From Pontederia crassipes (Eukaryota > Streptophyta > Magnoliopsida > Commelinales > Pontederiaceae): 64,000 nt of DNA. Below the pieces are notes generated by a model. It did not search any database. It saw nothing but the letters and a program-made list of their open reading frames with translations, and was not told the DNA's origin. Location: NCBI GenBank assembly GCA_030549335.1, contig JAUKPH010000018.1, positions 2,976,001-3,040,000 on the forward strand, read 5' to 3'. Each line of letters starts with the position of its first letter. The first letter of the stretch is position 1. Both the position numbers and the translations under genes were made by a program. This document shows positions 47,466-59,127 of the stretch, piece after piece.

Positions 47466-47679
47466 TTAGAACTAATTGCATAGTTAAGTATACGGAGAGC
47501 AAAGATAACTACACCTCCATTGAAACAAAAGGTCAATCCTATTTTTGTTGAGTATGATCAGTGGTTTGGGACACATACAAGAGATGTGGTGTTGAAATAT
47601 CTAAGCATATCAAACATTGGTTGGTAGGATTTATGGACCTTATGGTAACAAGAGCATATATATATATATATATATATAT
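47466..47679. other. stretch between inner copia LTR and fold-back MITE
   Basis: About 200 bp, probably outer-element sequence, though no RT or RNase H motif could be read. It ends in an (AT)n tract at 47656-47681. Confidence 0.4.
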
Positions 47680-48185
47680 ATGTTATTTTTATAAACCCCC
47701 CTTAAACTATCGCGATTTTTCGCATCTAACCTCAAAGGACTTATTTTTTGATATCTCTAAACTATCACGATTTTTTCACTTTAGTCATTTTGTCTACTTC
47801 TATTATATTTTTCATTACTTTTACTTTTTTTCTTATTTATGAAAAGACTGAATTACCCCTCCCTCTAGAAAAATATGAAATAACAAATAAAAAAATCATT
47901 GGAAGGATTAAAATGGTCAACAAAAAATTGTCATTTATGAAAAGACTAAATTACTCTCCCCCATTTTTTTCTTTTTTTATATTTATTATTTGATATGTTA
48001 TGAAGGGAGGGGTAATTTAGTCTATTCATAAATGGAGAAAATCAAAAGTAATGAAAAACGTAATAGAAGTAGACAGAATGACTAAAGTGAAAAAAATCTG
48101 ATAGTTTAATAATACAAAAAAATAAATTAGTAGTTTGATATTAGATACGAAAAATCATGATAGTTTATAGAAATAATCTTATATA
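47680..48185. mobile_element. fold-back MITE, copy 2
   Basis: The left arm has ATAAACCCCCCTTAAACTAT and TTTAGTCATTTTGTCTACTT. The right arm carries the complements AAGTAGACAGAATGACTAAA and ATGATAGTTTATAGAAATAA. Arms are about 200 bp. Similar in ends and layout to 14960-15470. Confidence 0.75.
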
Positions 48186-48189
48186 TAAT

Positions 48190-48440
48190 TTACGGCACAA
48201 CACACAATTCATGCATGCTCCAAAATAGCTTTACCTTGATGCGACAACTAGAGTAGCAAGGTATATTAAATATGAGCCAGAGAAGAGTTCAATCGAGTTG
48301 AGTTTTATTCCTACAGGTAAAAGAAGTTGTAATCCTAGAGAGTTCCAAACGATTGATGTACTAACTAAAGACCTTGGTATACAACACTAATGCTCGTTTC
48401 CAAGTCACGAATGTCAAATATTTTCATTCTTAACTTGAGG
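48190..48440 (+). pseudogene. RNase H end of the outer copia element
   Basis: ATRVARYIKYEPEKSSIELS and FIPTGKRS...TIDVLTKDLG resemble the end of copia RNase H (the I-x-x-x-F-V-P-T and A-D-x-x-T-K-x-L signatures). It lies directly before the polypurine tract and the 3' LTR. Confidence 0.6.
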
Positions 48441-48445
48441 GAGAG

Positions 48446-48902
48446 TGTTTAGTTGGAAATCAATGTAAATATTGTGGAGTTGTTGTCCAAATTCTAAGTT
48501 AAATAGTCAAGGTAATAGGCTATAAATAGTGAGAAATGTAAAAAGAATTTGTAGACTCTTCTTTGCTTCCTTTGTGGCGTGCCAGAGGAATTCTAGAGCT
48601 CATCGATAATATTGCAGTTCTATTTTTTTTTGTTGCCACTTTAGAGTTCCAAAAGTCGCATCTCACCATCTGAGTCTGATTAATTTGATGTCACCTCGGA
48701 TATCATGCCTGGTTATGACGGATGAAGCTTCTAACGAAAATTTTTTATACTCACAAAAATTCAAACTCGAAATCTTTACTTAAGTGATGAGAAACTTCTA
48801 TCCACCCTATCCCAACTCCCGATGATATTGCGGAGCTCTGGTTTGAAATTCTTGGTACAACTTTTCTTGCATTTTTTACTGATTCATGTCCACTAGTTAA
48901 CA
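48446..48902 (+). repeat. 3' LTR of the outer copia element, split by a SINE
   Basis: TGTTTAGTTGGAAATCAATG...AGTTAACA, matching 37799-38033 on both sides of an insertion. Confidence 0.78.
48617..48819 (-). mobile_element. tRNA-derived SINE in the outer 3' LTR
   Basis: About 203 bp flanked by a 14-bp duplication with two mismatches (CGATAATATTGCAG at 48604-48617 and CGATGATATTGCGG at 48820-48833). On the minus strand it shows a B-box-like TTCGAGTTTGAATTTT about 60 bp from its start and ends in an A-rich tail (the T-run at 48622-48631). Confidence 0.65.
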
Positions 48903-50055
48903 ATTACAATGTGTCATTTTTCATATGAATAGAAGATCTGACTCTCCTAAAATAATTTGCCACTATCACATTAAGTTTAATAATTTAATAGTACCCATTA
49001 TATTATATGGATTTGTAGATTAAATTAATTCTTAGCTCCTCTTAATTAAGTTACACATAACGAAGTTGATTAATATCTATTTTCATTACATGTATTAATA
49101 TTTATTTAATTTTATAATTATATAATATTGGCCTCCCCTCTAGGCTTATCCTTAAGAATCTCTTCTTTTATCATTTTCCATATGTATTATGTCTATCTTA
49201 AATATTAAATGTATAATCCTTTTTCTTGAATATAATCCTTCCCTATGCCCGTTTGGATAAAATTTTCTAAGCCCAACATACTTAGGATTTTCTAACCTTG
49301 CCTTTACTCCCCCATTCTTAATCCACCGAAAGCAGCGTATTCGTTGCAAAGCAAGGAACACAAAATCCTCTCCTTTTGATTATTTTTGCAATCATTACCA
49401 ATGGGTCCCACTGAACTATTCTAAATCTGTTTGGATAAAAATGCAGGATTCTTACCGAAAAAAAAATGCAGGATTAATGTCTCTATTCTCATCCAATTCT
49501 TATGCCAAAGGGAGCCTTTAGGAGTTTGCTACACTAATATTGTACAGTTAAATATTTTCAATAATATTTTATATCCTCAAAACCCTTTTGAGGGTCAAAT
49601 TCGACTCGGTATGATTTGAATCAATTCAAGTTGAGCTGGGAGATGATTGAATTATTATTTTTACTATTTAATATAAAAATATTATTTAATATTTATTTTA
49701 AAGCATAAAATAATTTTTAAATTAATACTTAAAATATTTTATTTTAATTTTTAAAAATTTTAAATTAAATATAGGCTTAATTTTAAATAAACACCTGACC
49801 CGAGTGGAATGTTCACGAATTCGGTGAACACTCTTATGAAAAAATTTGCTTTTTTTAAAAAAAATAATTTTATGTGATGTCGACGTCCCGTAATTTTTGT
49901 GAATATAGAAAATTTTTGGCATGAACGACTTATGCATGACTGAGATAAAATGGTCAACGTCTTTTTTTTTTAATTTCAGTCGTTTAATTTCCATTATAAT
50001 TTTCTATATATTATAATTATTCTTCTTGATAACAACTAATTAATTAGCAGGAGGA
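48903..50055. other. AT-rich intergenic DNA
   Basis: No supported gene. I searched the minus strand for a last exon of the aquaporin-like gene (a W-x-x-F/Y-x-Y-W...P-x-x-G pattern) and did not find one. Confidence 0.45.
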
Positions 50056-50793
50056 TCATGACGGCAAAAATGAATCGTGCATGATTAGGCCAAAAAAAAA
50101 AAAACAAGTGATGAAAGATATGCAGCTCACATGTGCGGGATTGAAATTCAGAGCTATCCCCATCTCGCTGGCTTGGGTGTATCCGAAGATCGCCGTTGAC
50201 ATGAGCTTGAATGCCCAATCTCCTATGAACTTGTACAGCGCCCGAACTCTTAGGATGGACATTAAGGACTCGAAAATGAGGTTAACAATGAGGTAGATGA
50301 AGCTGATCGCCATTTGATATACCGGCTGAGGATTTACCGGCTGAGGCTGCTGGCCATAGCCGCCGAGCAAGAAGGCGATCATGGTTGTAGCGCCCAACAG
50401 CCCCCCTAGAACCTGTACGTGAGTGTTTATAATATCTATATACATGTATAAACTATAAACTTCTCTTTTGAGATGTGTCTTTAAACTAATGATTGAGCGG
50501 GTTACATTGTATAGTACCTGGGCGATTGTGCGCATGACCAGAGAAAGGGGAGTGGTGTCGTCGCCCAAGCGGCCTGCGAAGTACTGCGAGATCATTACGG
50601 CAGGATTGCTGCCGTGGCCACGGAGCCCGGACTTGAAGACGCTGTAGAGGAAGGAGTCGATGAGCAGCTTGACCAGCCAGTTGATGTTACCCTCGCCGAC
50701 GAGTCGTTGGAGCCACGCATGGACTTCACGGTTGAAGGGGCCGAGCATGTAGAAACAGAAGCTGGCAAAGACGTCTCCTGCGGCCGGATTCAT
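50056..50793 (-). CDS. aquaporin-like (MIP/SIP-type) membrane protein, two exons, C-terminus missing
   Basis: MIP proteins form channels for water or small solutes. Exon 1 (50518-50793) starts MNPAAGDVFASFCFYMLG and has two likely membrane segments, then GHGSNPAVMISQYFAG, an NPA box in the place of loop B, followed by LSLVMRTIAQ. Exon 2 (50412 down to 50131, or to the stop at 50056) continues VLGGLLGATTMIAFLLGG, further hydrophobic segments and NFNPAH, a second NPA box. The layout and the R-x-x-AQ-x-LGG-x-x-GA text are closest to small basic intrinsic proteins (inference from memory of the family). The intron (50413-50517, donor CAG|GTACTA, acceptor GTACAG|GTTC) is 105 bp, in frame and free of stops. 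Sequence after the second NPA, which should form the last membrane helix, is not found. Read-through gives only about 25 residues, so the gene may be truncated. Confidence 0.5.
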   Translation of the reverse strand: MNPAAGDVFASFCFYMLGPFNREVHAWLQRLVGEGNINWLVKLLIDSFLYSVFKSGLRGHGSNPAVMISQYFAGRLGDDTTPLSLVMRTIAQVLYNVTRSIISLKTHLKREVYSLYMYIDIINTHVQVLGGLLGATTMIAFLLGGYGQQPQPVNPQPVYQMAISFIYLIVNLIFESLMSILRVRALYKFIGDWAFKLMSTAIFGYTQASEMGIALNFNPAHVSCISFITCFFFFGLIMHDSFLPS

Positions 50794-50967
50794 CGTCGCT
50801 TTTTCTTCCCGTCAAATCTCTCAGGGTGGGGATCGATGAGAAGTCCGATGGATGTAGTAGGCAAATTAAATTCTCGGACATGTATTTATTACGAATTGGA
50901 CGAAATAATTTTTTTTATGCTGCCTGCCTGCCAGGAGCATGTTAATTAATAATTATAGGCATGGCTG

Positions 50968-51480
50968 TAGTACACTAGAAAATTGTCAATTTTCTACGGA
51001 CAAATATGTATTTATAATGGAAAGAAAAATCTCTTTTGAAATATCAATGATAATTTATAGACGGTCATACACTTTGAAATTATCGATGAATTTTTTATTA
51101 GTCGATAAATCGAGTCATCGATAATTAAACTAATAATAAAATTAAATATGATATATTATAAACATATGTTTAATCTTATTATTAATATTTTCAACGATTC
51201 CGTCCTTCAAAATTATCGACGGATAGGACCATCGGTAATTAATTTAATAATAAAAATATACATAATATATTATAAACATATGTTTAATATTTTGATCCGT
51301 CTTTTGAAATTACCAACGGATTTTCTTCCATCTATAATTTCAACTGATAGGATCATCGATAATTAAATTAATTATAAAGTTATATATAATATATTATAAA
51401 TATATGTTTAATATTTTATTCGAGGGCCGAATCCTTCGAAATTACCAACGATGATCATTTTGACGGACCATCGAAAACTC
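50968..51480. mobile_element. CACTA-like segment with 114-123 bp tandem repeat
   Basis: Opens CACTAGAAAATTGTCAATTT, near the consensus CACTA terminus. Three copies of a unit (CATCG-TAATTAA...TATAATATATTATAAACATA...TGTTTAAT) start near 51117, 51231 and 51354. The right terminus was not located. Related in character to 23835-25150. Confidence 0.45.
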
Positions 51481-51499
51481 TAATTTCTAATTTCTTTCC

Positions 51500-51760
51500 C
51501 GCTTCATTTTCTCTCTCTACGTATCTCTCGCATTCCTCTCTCTCGTAATATCTCTCACTCTCCCCTCTCTCGCACTCTCTCTCTCCCTCTCCCCTCTCTC
51601 TCTTTCCATTTCTTCGTCTCTCTCCCCCTCTATTCACTCCCACAGCTCCGGCGAGGGCCGTCCTCTCTCGACTCCGACAATGGCTCCGGCGACTCCACCT
51701 CTTGCCGCTCTCTTCCTTTCCCTCTCCCTCTCTCTCTCTCTCTTACCATTAACTATTATA
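51500..51760. repeat. CT-rich low-complexity tract
   Basis: Long runs of CTCTCT interrupted by a short GC-rich stretch (CCGGCGA near 51650-51700). A mirror-type GA-rich tract lies in the other CACTA-like segment (about 24620-24730). May be the inner part of the same element type. Confidence 0.5.
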
Positions 51761-53360
51761 TAAATTTTAGTCATATGCTTTGATTCATAAAAATATTATT
51801 ATTTTAAAAATTTTGAGAAAATAATATGGATAATCAGAATGTTTCAATTTAATTTTTTAATGGAATCGATGACAATTGAAGAGGGCTAATGTTATCTTTT
51901 CCAAAAAAGACTGGGGAGGCAATTGACGGTTCCTTAAAAAAAAAAGATTGGGAATGCAAATTATAGCTCATCCCTAGTCACTACTTTTGAATAGTATTTT
52001 ATTTAAATGTAGTAAAGTAGAAACCTAGAGACGAGGAAGATTAATTAGAAGTCAACGTTGACCGCTAAAATAAAAGGAAATAGTCGTGTTCCTAAATTGG
52101 ACACTTGACTAATCATATAATTCTTTGTAGAGATAATTGGATCATTTGGTATGTACCTAATCATATAATTGATTGAGAAAGTGACTTCTTTGTTTGTGGA
52201 AAACTGTACGTTGTCAGAAAAGTCGTATACTCCAACTCTAATTTATTTAGTAATATATTGTTTGATGAGGGTTAAGCAATTAGAACTGTATATGATTGAA
52301 AACGCACCAGAAAGCGTGTGATGGTTGGGGGTAGAAATAATCATACAAGCTATCATGCACTGGAATATATTCTCTGGGAGTTTGATAATATTTTCCATAT
52401 TGGATCTTGGAGTTCATGTCTATAAGGGAGTTGACGTCGGGATTAATTATATCGTTCTTCTTTTCCCTAAAAATAGAGATAAATGTATATTTTTGTGTCA
52501 TTTTATACCTGGTTTAATGATTCAGATTAAAAGTATTTTTCATTATTGACAGAGTAACAACAAATCAACCTTTTTTTTTAATGCACAATGTTTTTATATT
52601 TTGTTGTCTATAAAAAATATATTTTCTTTCATAATATTAAAATTAATTGTTCTGTTAGCCCTGCCTTATTCTTGGCATGAACGTGATTAATTATATGCCT
52701 CTGCCTTCCACGTTCGACACTGTATAAGAGAGATTATAATTTAGTCATTCATAATGTGTAAAAGTAAGTGATTTTTTGTATTTCTTTCGGTTAACACAAG
52801 GCGGCCTAATACAAAAAAAAAAAAGATAAATTTGAAATTAAATCGGAAACATAATTTTCACGATAGAATTTGAACCCGAGATTAAGGGTGTGCCACTGCA
52901 CCACACTCAAGTTCCCAATTTTTTTTATATTTAATTAGCATTTACAGTGCATTTAACATCACAAATTATTCGATAACAAAAAATAAAGAATTAAAGAATA
53001 TTGTCATTAAATATACCAACAGCCTTTTGAATAAGACGTGCACATGCAATTTGATATTTATTTATAACTTTATATGGTGCTTGAGAAAATGTCTGGCGCT
53101 AATGATAAGATTTTGACCTGGTCATCCCACAAATCTGCCAGAAGACTTCACAACAAGGGAACAAATAAATTAGGTAATTAATTAAGATCCATTGACTCGA
53201 CTTTTGTGATGCATAGAAGTTCCAAATTGTTTATGCAACTTCTTTTTTGAAACATTGCGTAGAATTTTGAATCTAGCTGGTTAGTTTTGATCGAAAGCTT
53301 ATTTCATGTTTGTCAGGATGAAAATTTAGAGGCCAAAGGTAGAGAATAAAAATCGATAAA

Positions 53361-53395
<35 letters not shown>

Positions 53396-53855
53396 CAAAC
53401 TTTTTAATCAAATTAAAAATATAGAAAATATTATTTTAGAAGATAACTTAAACTATAAATCTTATTTTACTTTAATTTAAATATTTTTTGTTATTCATCA
53501 TGTATATCTTTTTTGTGTTTATCATGTTAAAGAATGATATATGTAACTCACATTTTATTACTTAATTAACTAATTTAATTTGTTATAGAAAGAAATCAAA
53601 ATTATTGGTACATATGTTATATATTCATAAATACACCTAGTATAGTATAAATCTATTATAAACATACATATATATTCTCTCATAAATATAATAGCATATT
53701 ATAATTATGTTAAGTTCACAAAATCATGAAGAACCTTATTATATACTATATATATAATATTTCAAAAAGTTAAGGGGCCTTAATTATGTTAATTTCACAA
53801 AAATTTACGGGGGCCTTACTATATATATGATATATATAATAGTAATACATATTAG

Positions 53856-53889
<34 letters not shown>

Positions 53890-54061
53890 CTTGAAAAAGT
53901 TAGTTGAGTTACCATAATCATTCATTTATGTATACCTGCATGGATGTAGGGCATAGAGTTTTCAACTAAAATATGTAAAAGATCATGTATGCAATATCCT
54001 AAGATAAGATACTTGGCTACATGACAAACTTGTGCATTAACATATAACAAAAGAAATGTAT
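51761..54061. other. AT-rich intergenic DNA with microsatellites
   Basis: (AT)n at 53364-53393 and (TA)n at 53859-53888. No supported gene. Confidence 0.5.
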
Positions 54062-54064
54062 GAA

Positions 54065-55315
54065 CACTACAAGAAAATTGGCAATTAGCGACTCAAGGTT
54101 GGAGACGCTAGGGAGACGCTATTACGTCTCTGTTGTGAAGAGCGTCTCCTTAGCATCTAACTAGCACCGCAAAATTGAGACGCTGATAATCGGTGGCTAG
54201 TGGCGTCGCACTAGATTCAAAGATAATGAGACGCAACTAGCGCCACATGTTGATGCTATATTGATGTTATTAAGATGCGATATTTGCGGCTGTGCGAAGC
54301 AGGACCGCGTCGCTAAGTCGACGCGCAAGGGGCGGTATAAATGAGGTGCTATTCCGGCGCCCACGTGTGGCTAATGTAGGCGCTAGTAAGGCGCTATATT
54401 GATGCTAATATGATCGTGCTTGTGTCGCCAATGAGACGCTAAGATAGCGCTAAGTGCGATATATTTAAATTAGCATCGACATGCATTGAGATGCCAATGA
54501 GACGCTATGAAGTCGCTACTTGCACATTTTTTTTACCCGCCCTAGCCTCATTTTTTCCCTTCCCACACCATACAATTTATAATGCATCTCAAAATGCATT
54601 GATATTCATCACAAGCAATATAAACGCATCACAGGCAATATAAAATCATCACAGGCAATATAAAACCATCACATGCATAATATATAACATAAGAATACGA
54701 AAAGTACTAAATCGAACTAACAAACTATATGTATGTTTAAGTATATAAGTAACAAATACATAGTTTGTTTTCTATCCTAGGTTTGGAAGTTATTGTTATC
54801 ATTCCGGACGTTCGACCCAGACGTGCTCGGTCCATGGTCTCGCGGGGATGGATTCTGCGTCGGGATCAATCCCTGAATCGCTTGCAATAGAGAACCCAAC
54901 TGCTGCGACACCTGCTGCGACAACTACTGCGACACCTGCTGCGATATCTGCGTCGATAACTGCTGGGATCAATCCTTTGTTTGAGACGTCATATAGCGTC
55001 GCTTTAGAGTCTTCAGACATGAGACGCTAGTGTCACGTCTAAAGTGGTCGACGACAAAACGGCGCTAGGTGCTGCCGCGCATTTGTGGTTCGTGGCGCGA
55101 AATAATAGTGTCTACGTAGCGTCTCGATTGCGCTACATTTAACGTCAACTCTCTGAGTAGCTAAGAAGACGCTAATGAGATGCTATTGAGAGGCAAGTGG
55201 CGTCTGATTCTAGTGACGCTAAGTAGACGCAATGGAGGCGTTAGTGGCGTCTTTATAGCATCACAGGTTCTTGAGGCGCTACATGGCGTCGCTAATCGTC
55301 AATTTTCTTGTAGTG
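54065..55315. mobile_element. complete non-autonomous CACTA (En/Spm) transposon
   Basis: Starts CACTACAAGAAAATTG and ends with its exact complement CAATTTTCTTGTAGTG. Flanked by a 3-bp duplication, GAA (54062-54064 and 55316-55318), the rule for this superfamily. The 1251-bp body is filled at both ends with subterminal copies of GAGACGCTA / AGACGCT in both orientations, the likely transposase binding sites. No transposase frame is present. The Ala-rich 73-codon frame inside comes from the repeats. Confidence 0.95.
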
Positions 55316-55318
55316 GAA

Positions 55319-58300
55319 TGACATAAGGTTTAACATAATTATCTATGTGTCATACATCAACATAAGGATAAATCAAGAACAATCATCACATCATCATTTA
55401 TGAGAACATAACGGCAGTTTCATGTTTATTCTTTTCTTTACATAATTATACTTGTTATCATGATTACTTTATAACCATTTAGACAACTTTCAATGATCAT
55501 CATCTTTCCTTGCTTTAAATTTAATCATTCTTTTCATTATGTAACATTTTTTTATTTTAACTTAGTTGAAGATTCAAGTGAGATGCCCATGATATCTTAG
55601 GAAAACATACCATTGAGGGTGTGAAAATTTTTATTCTACAAAAATTCATACACACAAAGTGTAAGAAGTTTTATTTTCCAACTTTACATTAAAATGGATG
55701 ATAGAAACATTCAATTGATACATTGTACTTTTCAATACATCAATATTAATGTCTCATTTTTCATATTTTAATCCTATTTAAGGCTCATCATGCATAACAA
55801 CATCTGGAATATATAACCATAATAGTTCACCATCATGACCAATTGTTCAACTTCATGAAAAGGGTGAATCATAGTCATGAGCGAGAACTTTCAATAGCCC
55901 AGACTTGTACTGACTCATGACGTGTATAAAATAATAGAAATCACTACGCCTTGTATGAAAAGGTCATGTCTCAAGATCAATTACCCCTAGACGTGTGGAT
56001 ATCCTCACACAAGTGAATACCCCTACTCCACAAGAGAACCTCGAATAAACTTTAAATTTTATAGTTCCTCAATGCAATCACAACGAGAATCGCAAGTATA
56101 CGCAGTCAGCATAGTTCTTGAGGTTTGTCCCAAGGGAAAGTTCGTTCACAAAGCAAATTGAAATACTAATCGCTGAAAAGGAGGAATAGATTTAAGCAAA
56201 GAAAGTGAATTAAAATTCTTAGAGCAAAAGTCTACACCATTTTTATGGTTTTCTGATTTCAAAAAAAAAAAAAAAACAAGAGAACAAAGATTGAGAGTAA
56301 AGGATCCAACTGGCAATATGATTTGAGACTAAGGACTTATGCGGGATGCTTTCACTTTAGGATTAGTGATCTTCAAGCATTAATTATGGATAAAATGATA
56401 GATAGCCTTTCAATAGATGATTGAATATACTTTTATGTTGAATAACACCCAGTTCGTCAAGTGGTGCTCTCTCGCACACTTTAATGGTAGGGCGTGCATA
56501 TGCCGAAAGGATCAATTATTCAACTTTGGTGACACTTGTGAATTCAGAGTGAATCAACAAATTAGTTTCCCTCAATGAAGATTGTGCTAATACCTCACGC
56601 ATTCTCTGTCCTAAGAGATCTCAAAACAAAGATGGGGGCTCCAACCAGCCTCTTAGTCTGTGTTGGATCCCCATCGATTAAGATGACACTCTCTAATGAG
56701 ACATCCCTGCAACAAGATTCGTGAAGTTCATTGCATTCAAGCAAAAAAAGATCCAAATGGAATCGATGAATGTGATTCTTTGATGGCATCCCTGTACGTA
56801 ATTCTATCCCCGTGTGTTCTCTCGGCTCCTCCAAGGGAACGAGAAAATGATGGTCCCTCTTGGATGAAATGTCATCGAAACAATACGACTAGAATAAAAG
56901 ATCAAACGAAGGATGGATGGCAAGACATAACTAAGGAACAGACCAAGTTCAACTCCAACGATGTAGCTCATGATTCATGTACAAAAGATTGGATCCCTGA
57001 CCCACCTCTCAGCATGTATACAAAAGCCAAACTAATAGCTTCCCTCTTGGGTGAAAAATGGAATAAGTGTGCATTGCTTGAACAAAAGAATCAATAGCCT
57101 CCATCACAAAATCACAAACATCAAATCAAAGGAATTCGTCTGAATGCATAATGAGGCTTTATTTAGCACAACACCTCTCAGCATTTAGCTGAACAAGAGG
57201 TGAGATTTCCTCTCGGGTTGCATTAGAACAAATTCCTCAGCTCAATTAATATCACAAGGCTCATTGCAGTAAATCAATCATGAAGAATGAGCAATGCAGC
57301 ATAAACAGAAAATAGGAATCGAAGAATCCATCTAGCACGAAAATCAAAGATAAAATGAAGAACATAAACATCCCAAGCTTAACATCCTCCACTTTTAGCT
57401 GGCTGGTTAGTCACAGAAAAAGTTGATGAGTGACACAACACTCCAAATCATATGTAAAGCCATTATTCAAGAGGTTGTTCTTGAGATCCTCCATCTCTGC
57501 CTCTAAGCCTCTGCCTCTAAAATTAGGACGATGTTGTCTTCTCCAAAACTGAAAATCGTAAAAACCTCTCTCTCTCCAAAAACCAACCCCATTCTCTTTT
57601 GCCTTGTTGCCCTTTCTATAGTTCTCATATCCCCATCTGTCAACTATCCTTTTTGTTTTTTGTATTCTTGACTTCTAGTGCCACCAAAATGCTCGAAAGA
57701 AGCTTCCTGCCTGCCATGAGTAAAGCAATTGTCAGCTAGTCCCCTTTTCTCTTGTTGATTGTTTGAACCGGCATATTGGAGCAAGCCGACCACTTCATTC
57801 CTTCCAAAAATTGAGGTTGTTGCAAAATGAGTTTCTACTATGGTTGGAAAAAAGATAAGGCGCTAAAGAGGATACAAATCAAGTTCTTTTTAGCAAATAA
57901 AAAACGTTGGATGTGAAAAACTATAAGTTTCAACATTCGTGTATGAAACATGCATCAAAATTAAAAATCATAACCATTCATAAAACAAAAGCATGTTGAA
58001 CCATAGTGTAAACATATGCATGACTATCATGTAGTGAATTATTACATCACATAATTTTGTGTGTATTAAATCATGGATAAGCTGAGAGAGGAGGGGGATC
58101 AGCGGACAAAAGATGAGATCAAGAGAAGAGGACAGAAGAGAAGAGTCTTTCTTTAGGAAGGAGAAATTATGAAAAACATTTTTATTCTATCTATGTCGAT
58201 TCTCGGCTAAACTTTAGATCCCTTGTGGTGTAATTGTGTGGCTACTGTTGTTTGATTTCCTTTCTTAGCTGAATTCCTAGACAACTATTTGAACAGTTTC

Positions 58301-58363
58301 ATGTTCTATTGTGAATGGTTTGATTGTTTTTAAACTTTTATAAATCGAGAGATCTTCCCTATA

Positions 58364-58427
<64 letters not shown>

Positions 58428-59127
58428 CATGTGTGTGTGTGTCTTATTCGAAAGGAAAGGTAGTCCTTGTTTAAGCCATTAGGAATCTCATCTCTTTAAT
58501 CTGTTCTTTTAATTCTGATGTGGTCGAGCGGTCCACCTTATCACACTGTGAGACGAGAGTCCACAATGGCCATAGTTGTCTTAGATTGAGTTATCGCCAA
58601 GGTTAGAGTCTTTAAGATGTAATTTTAAAAGATCGAGAGATCAACTCTTATAATAATCAGATCGATAGATCAGTTGATTATCAAATTTGACATACATATC
58701 TTCGGCTCATTTCTTAACATCCCGAGAAAGATCAAGGGATGTGAAGGAAGAGTTAGATAGTCCAACAAGTTAGTATCGAGAGATCAACCGTCTCATATAA
58801 GGATCTTAACCATAGTAGTAGCCAATTCTCCACAAGGGAGTTCCCTTTTCATTAGTCCCTTCAATTTGACAATTGCCTTTTAATCTCTTCTTATGTTATT
58901 GACATTCATGACAAAGTTTGAGATATAATTAGAATTTTATCGACCTAAGTCAACGGGGTTATGACACTCATGATTTCTACTCGACCTGTATACTTGCAAT
59001 AGTGTGGACTCTAGATTAATTGATTTAAATTTGAATGATATTTAGTTGCTCTGAGAGATCATGACTTCTAAAGTCTGCAGTTGGTTGAGTTATACACAGA
59101 GTGTTCCAATATATATTACAAATCTTC
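55319..59127. other. gene-free DNA, probable old LTR material
   Basis: Near 56093 (CGCAAGTATACGCAGTCAG) and again, in the other direction, near 58985 (TGTATACTTGCAATAG) there are words that I associate with LTR ends of some gypsy elements. No element ends can be drawn. A 133-codon frame (56696-57097) and a 79-codon frame resemble nothing known. Confidence 0.35.
58365..58442. repeat. compound microsatellite (AC)n(AT)n(GT)n
   Basis: About 24 AC units, then about 7 AT units, then about 7 GT units. The AC and GT ends are complementary, so the tract can fold back. Confidence 0.95.

Larger units (their letters stand above)
37799..48902 (+). mobile_element. outer Ty1/copia element with nested insertions
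   Basis: The 5' LTR at 37799-38033 is followed by TGGTATGAGAGC (38037-38048), one mismatch from the Met-tRNA site. The 3' LTR at 48446-48902 is preceded by a polypurine tract (CTTGAGGGAGAG). Between them lie copia integrase remnants (about 41090-41640), reverse transcriptase remnants (41890-42677) and RNase H remnants (about 48190-48440). The RT text is interrupted exactly where an inner copia element begins. A direct-repeat pair, a fold-back MITE and a SINE also interrupt it. All coding parts are broken by stops. I found no matching target duplication. Confidence 0.8.

Noticed and set aside
54799..55020. Ala/Val-rich 73-codon frame
   Set aside because: Product of short repeats inside the CACTA element; not transposase.
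56696..57097. 133-codon plus-strand frame
   Set aside because: No recognisable domain, lies in probable old LTR material, and no splice or promoter context supports it.
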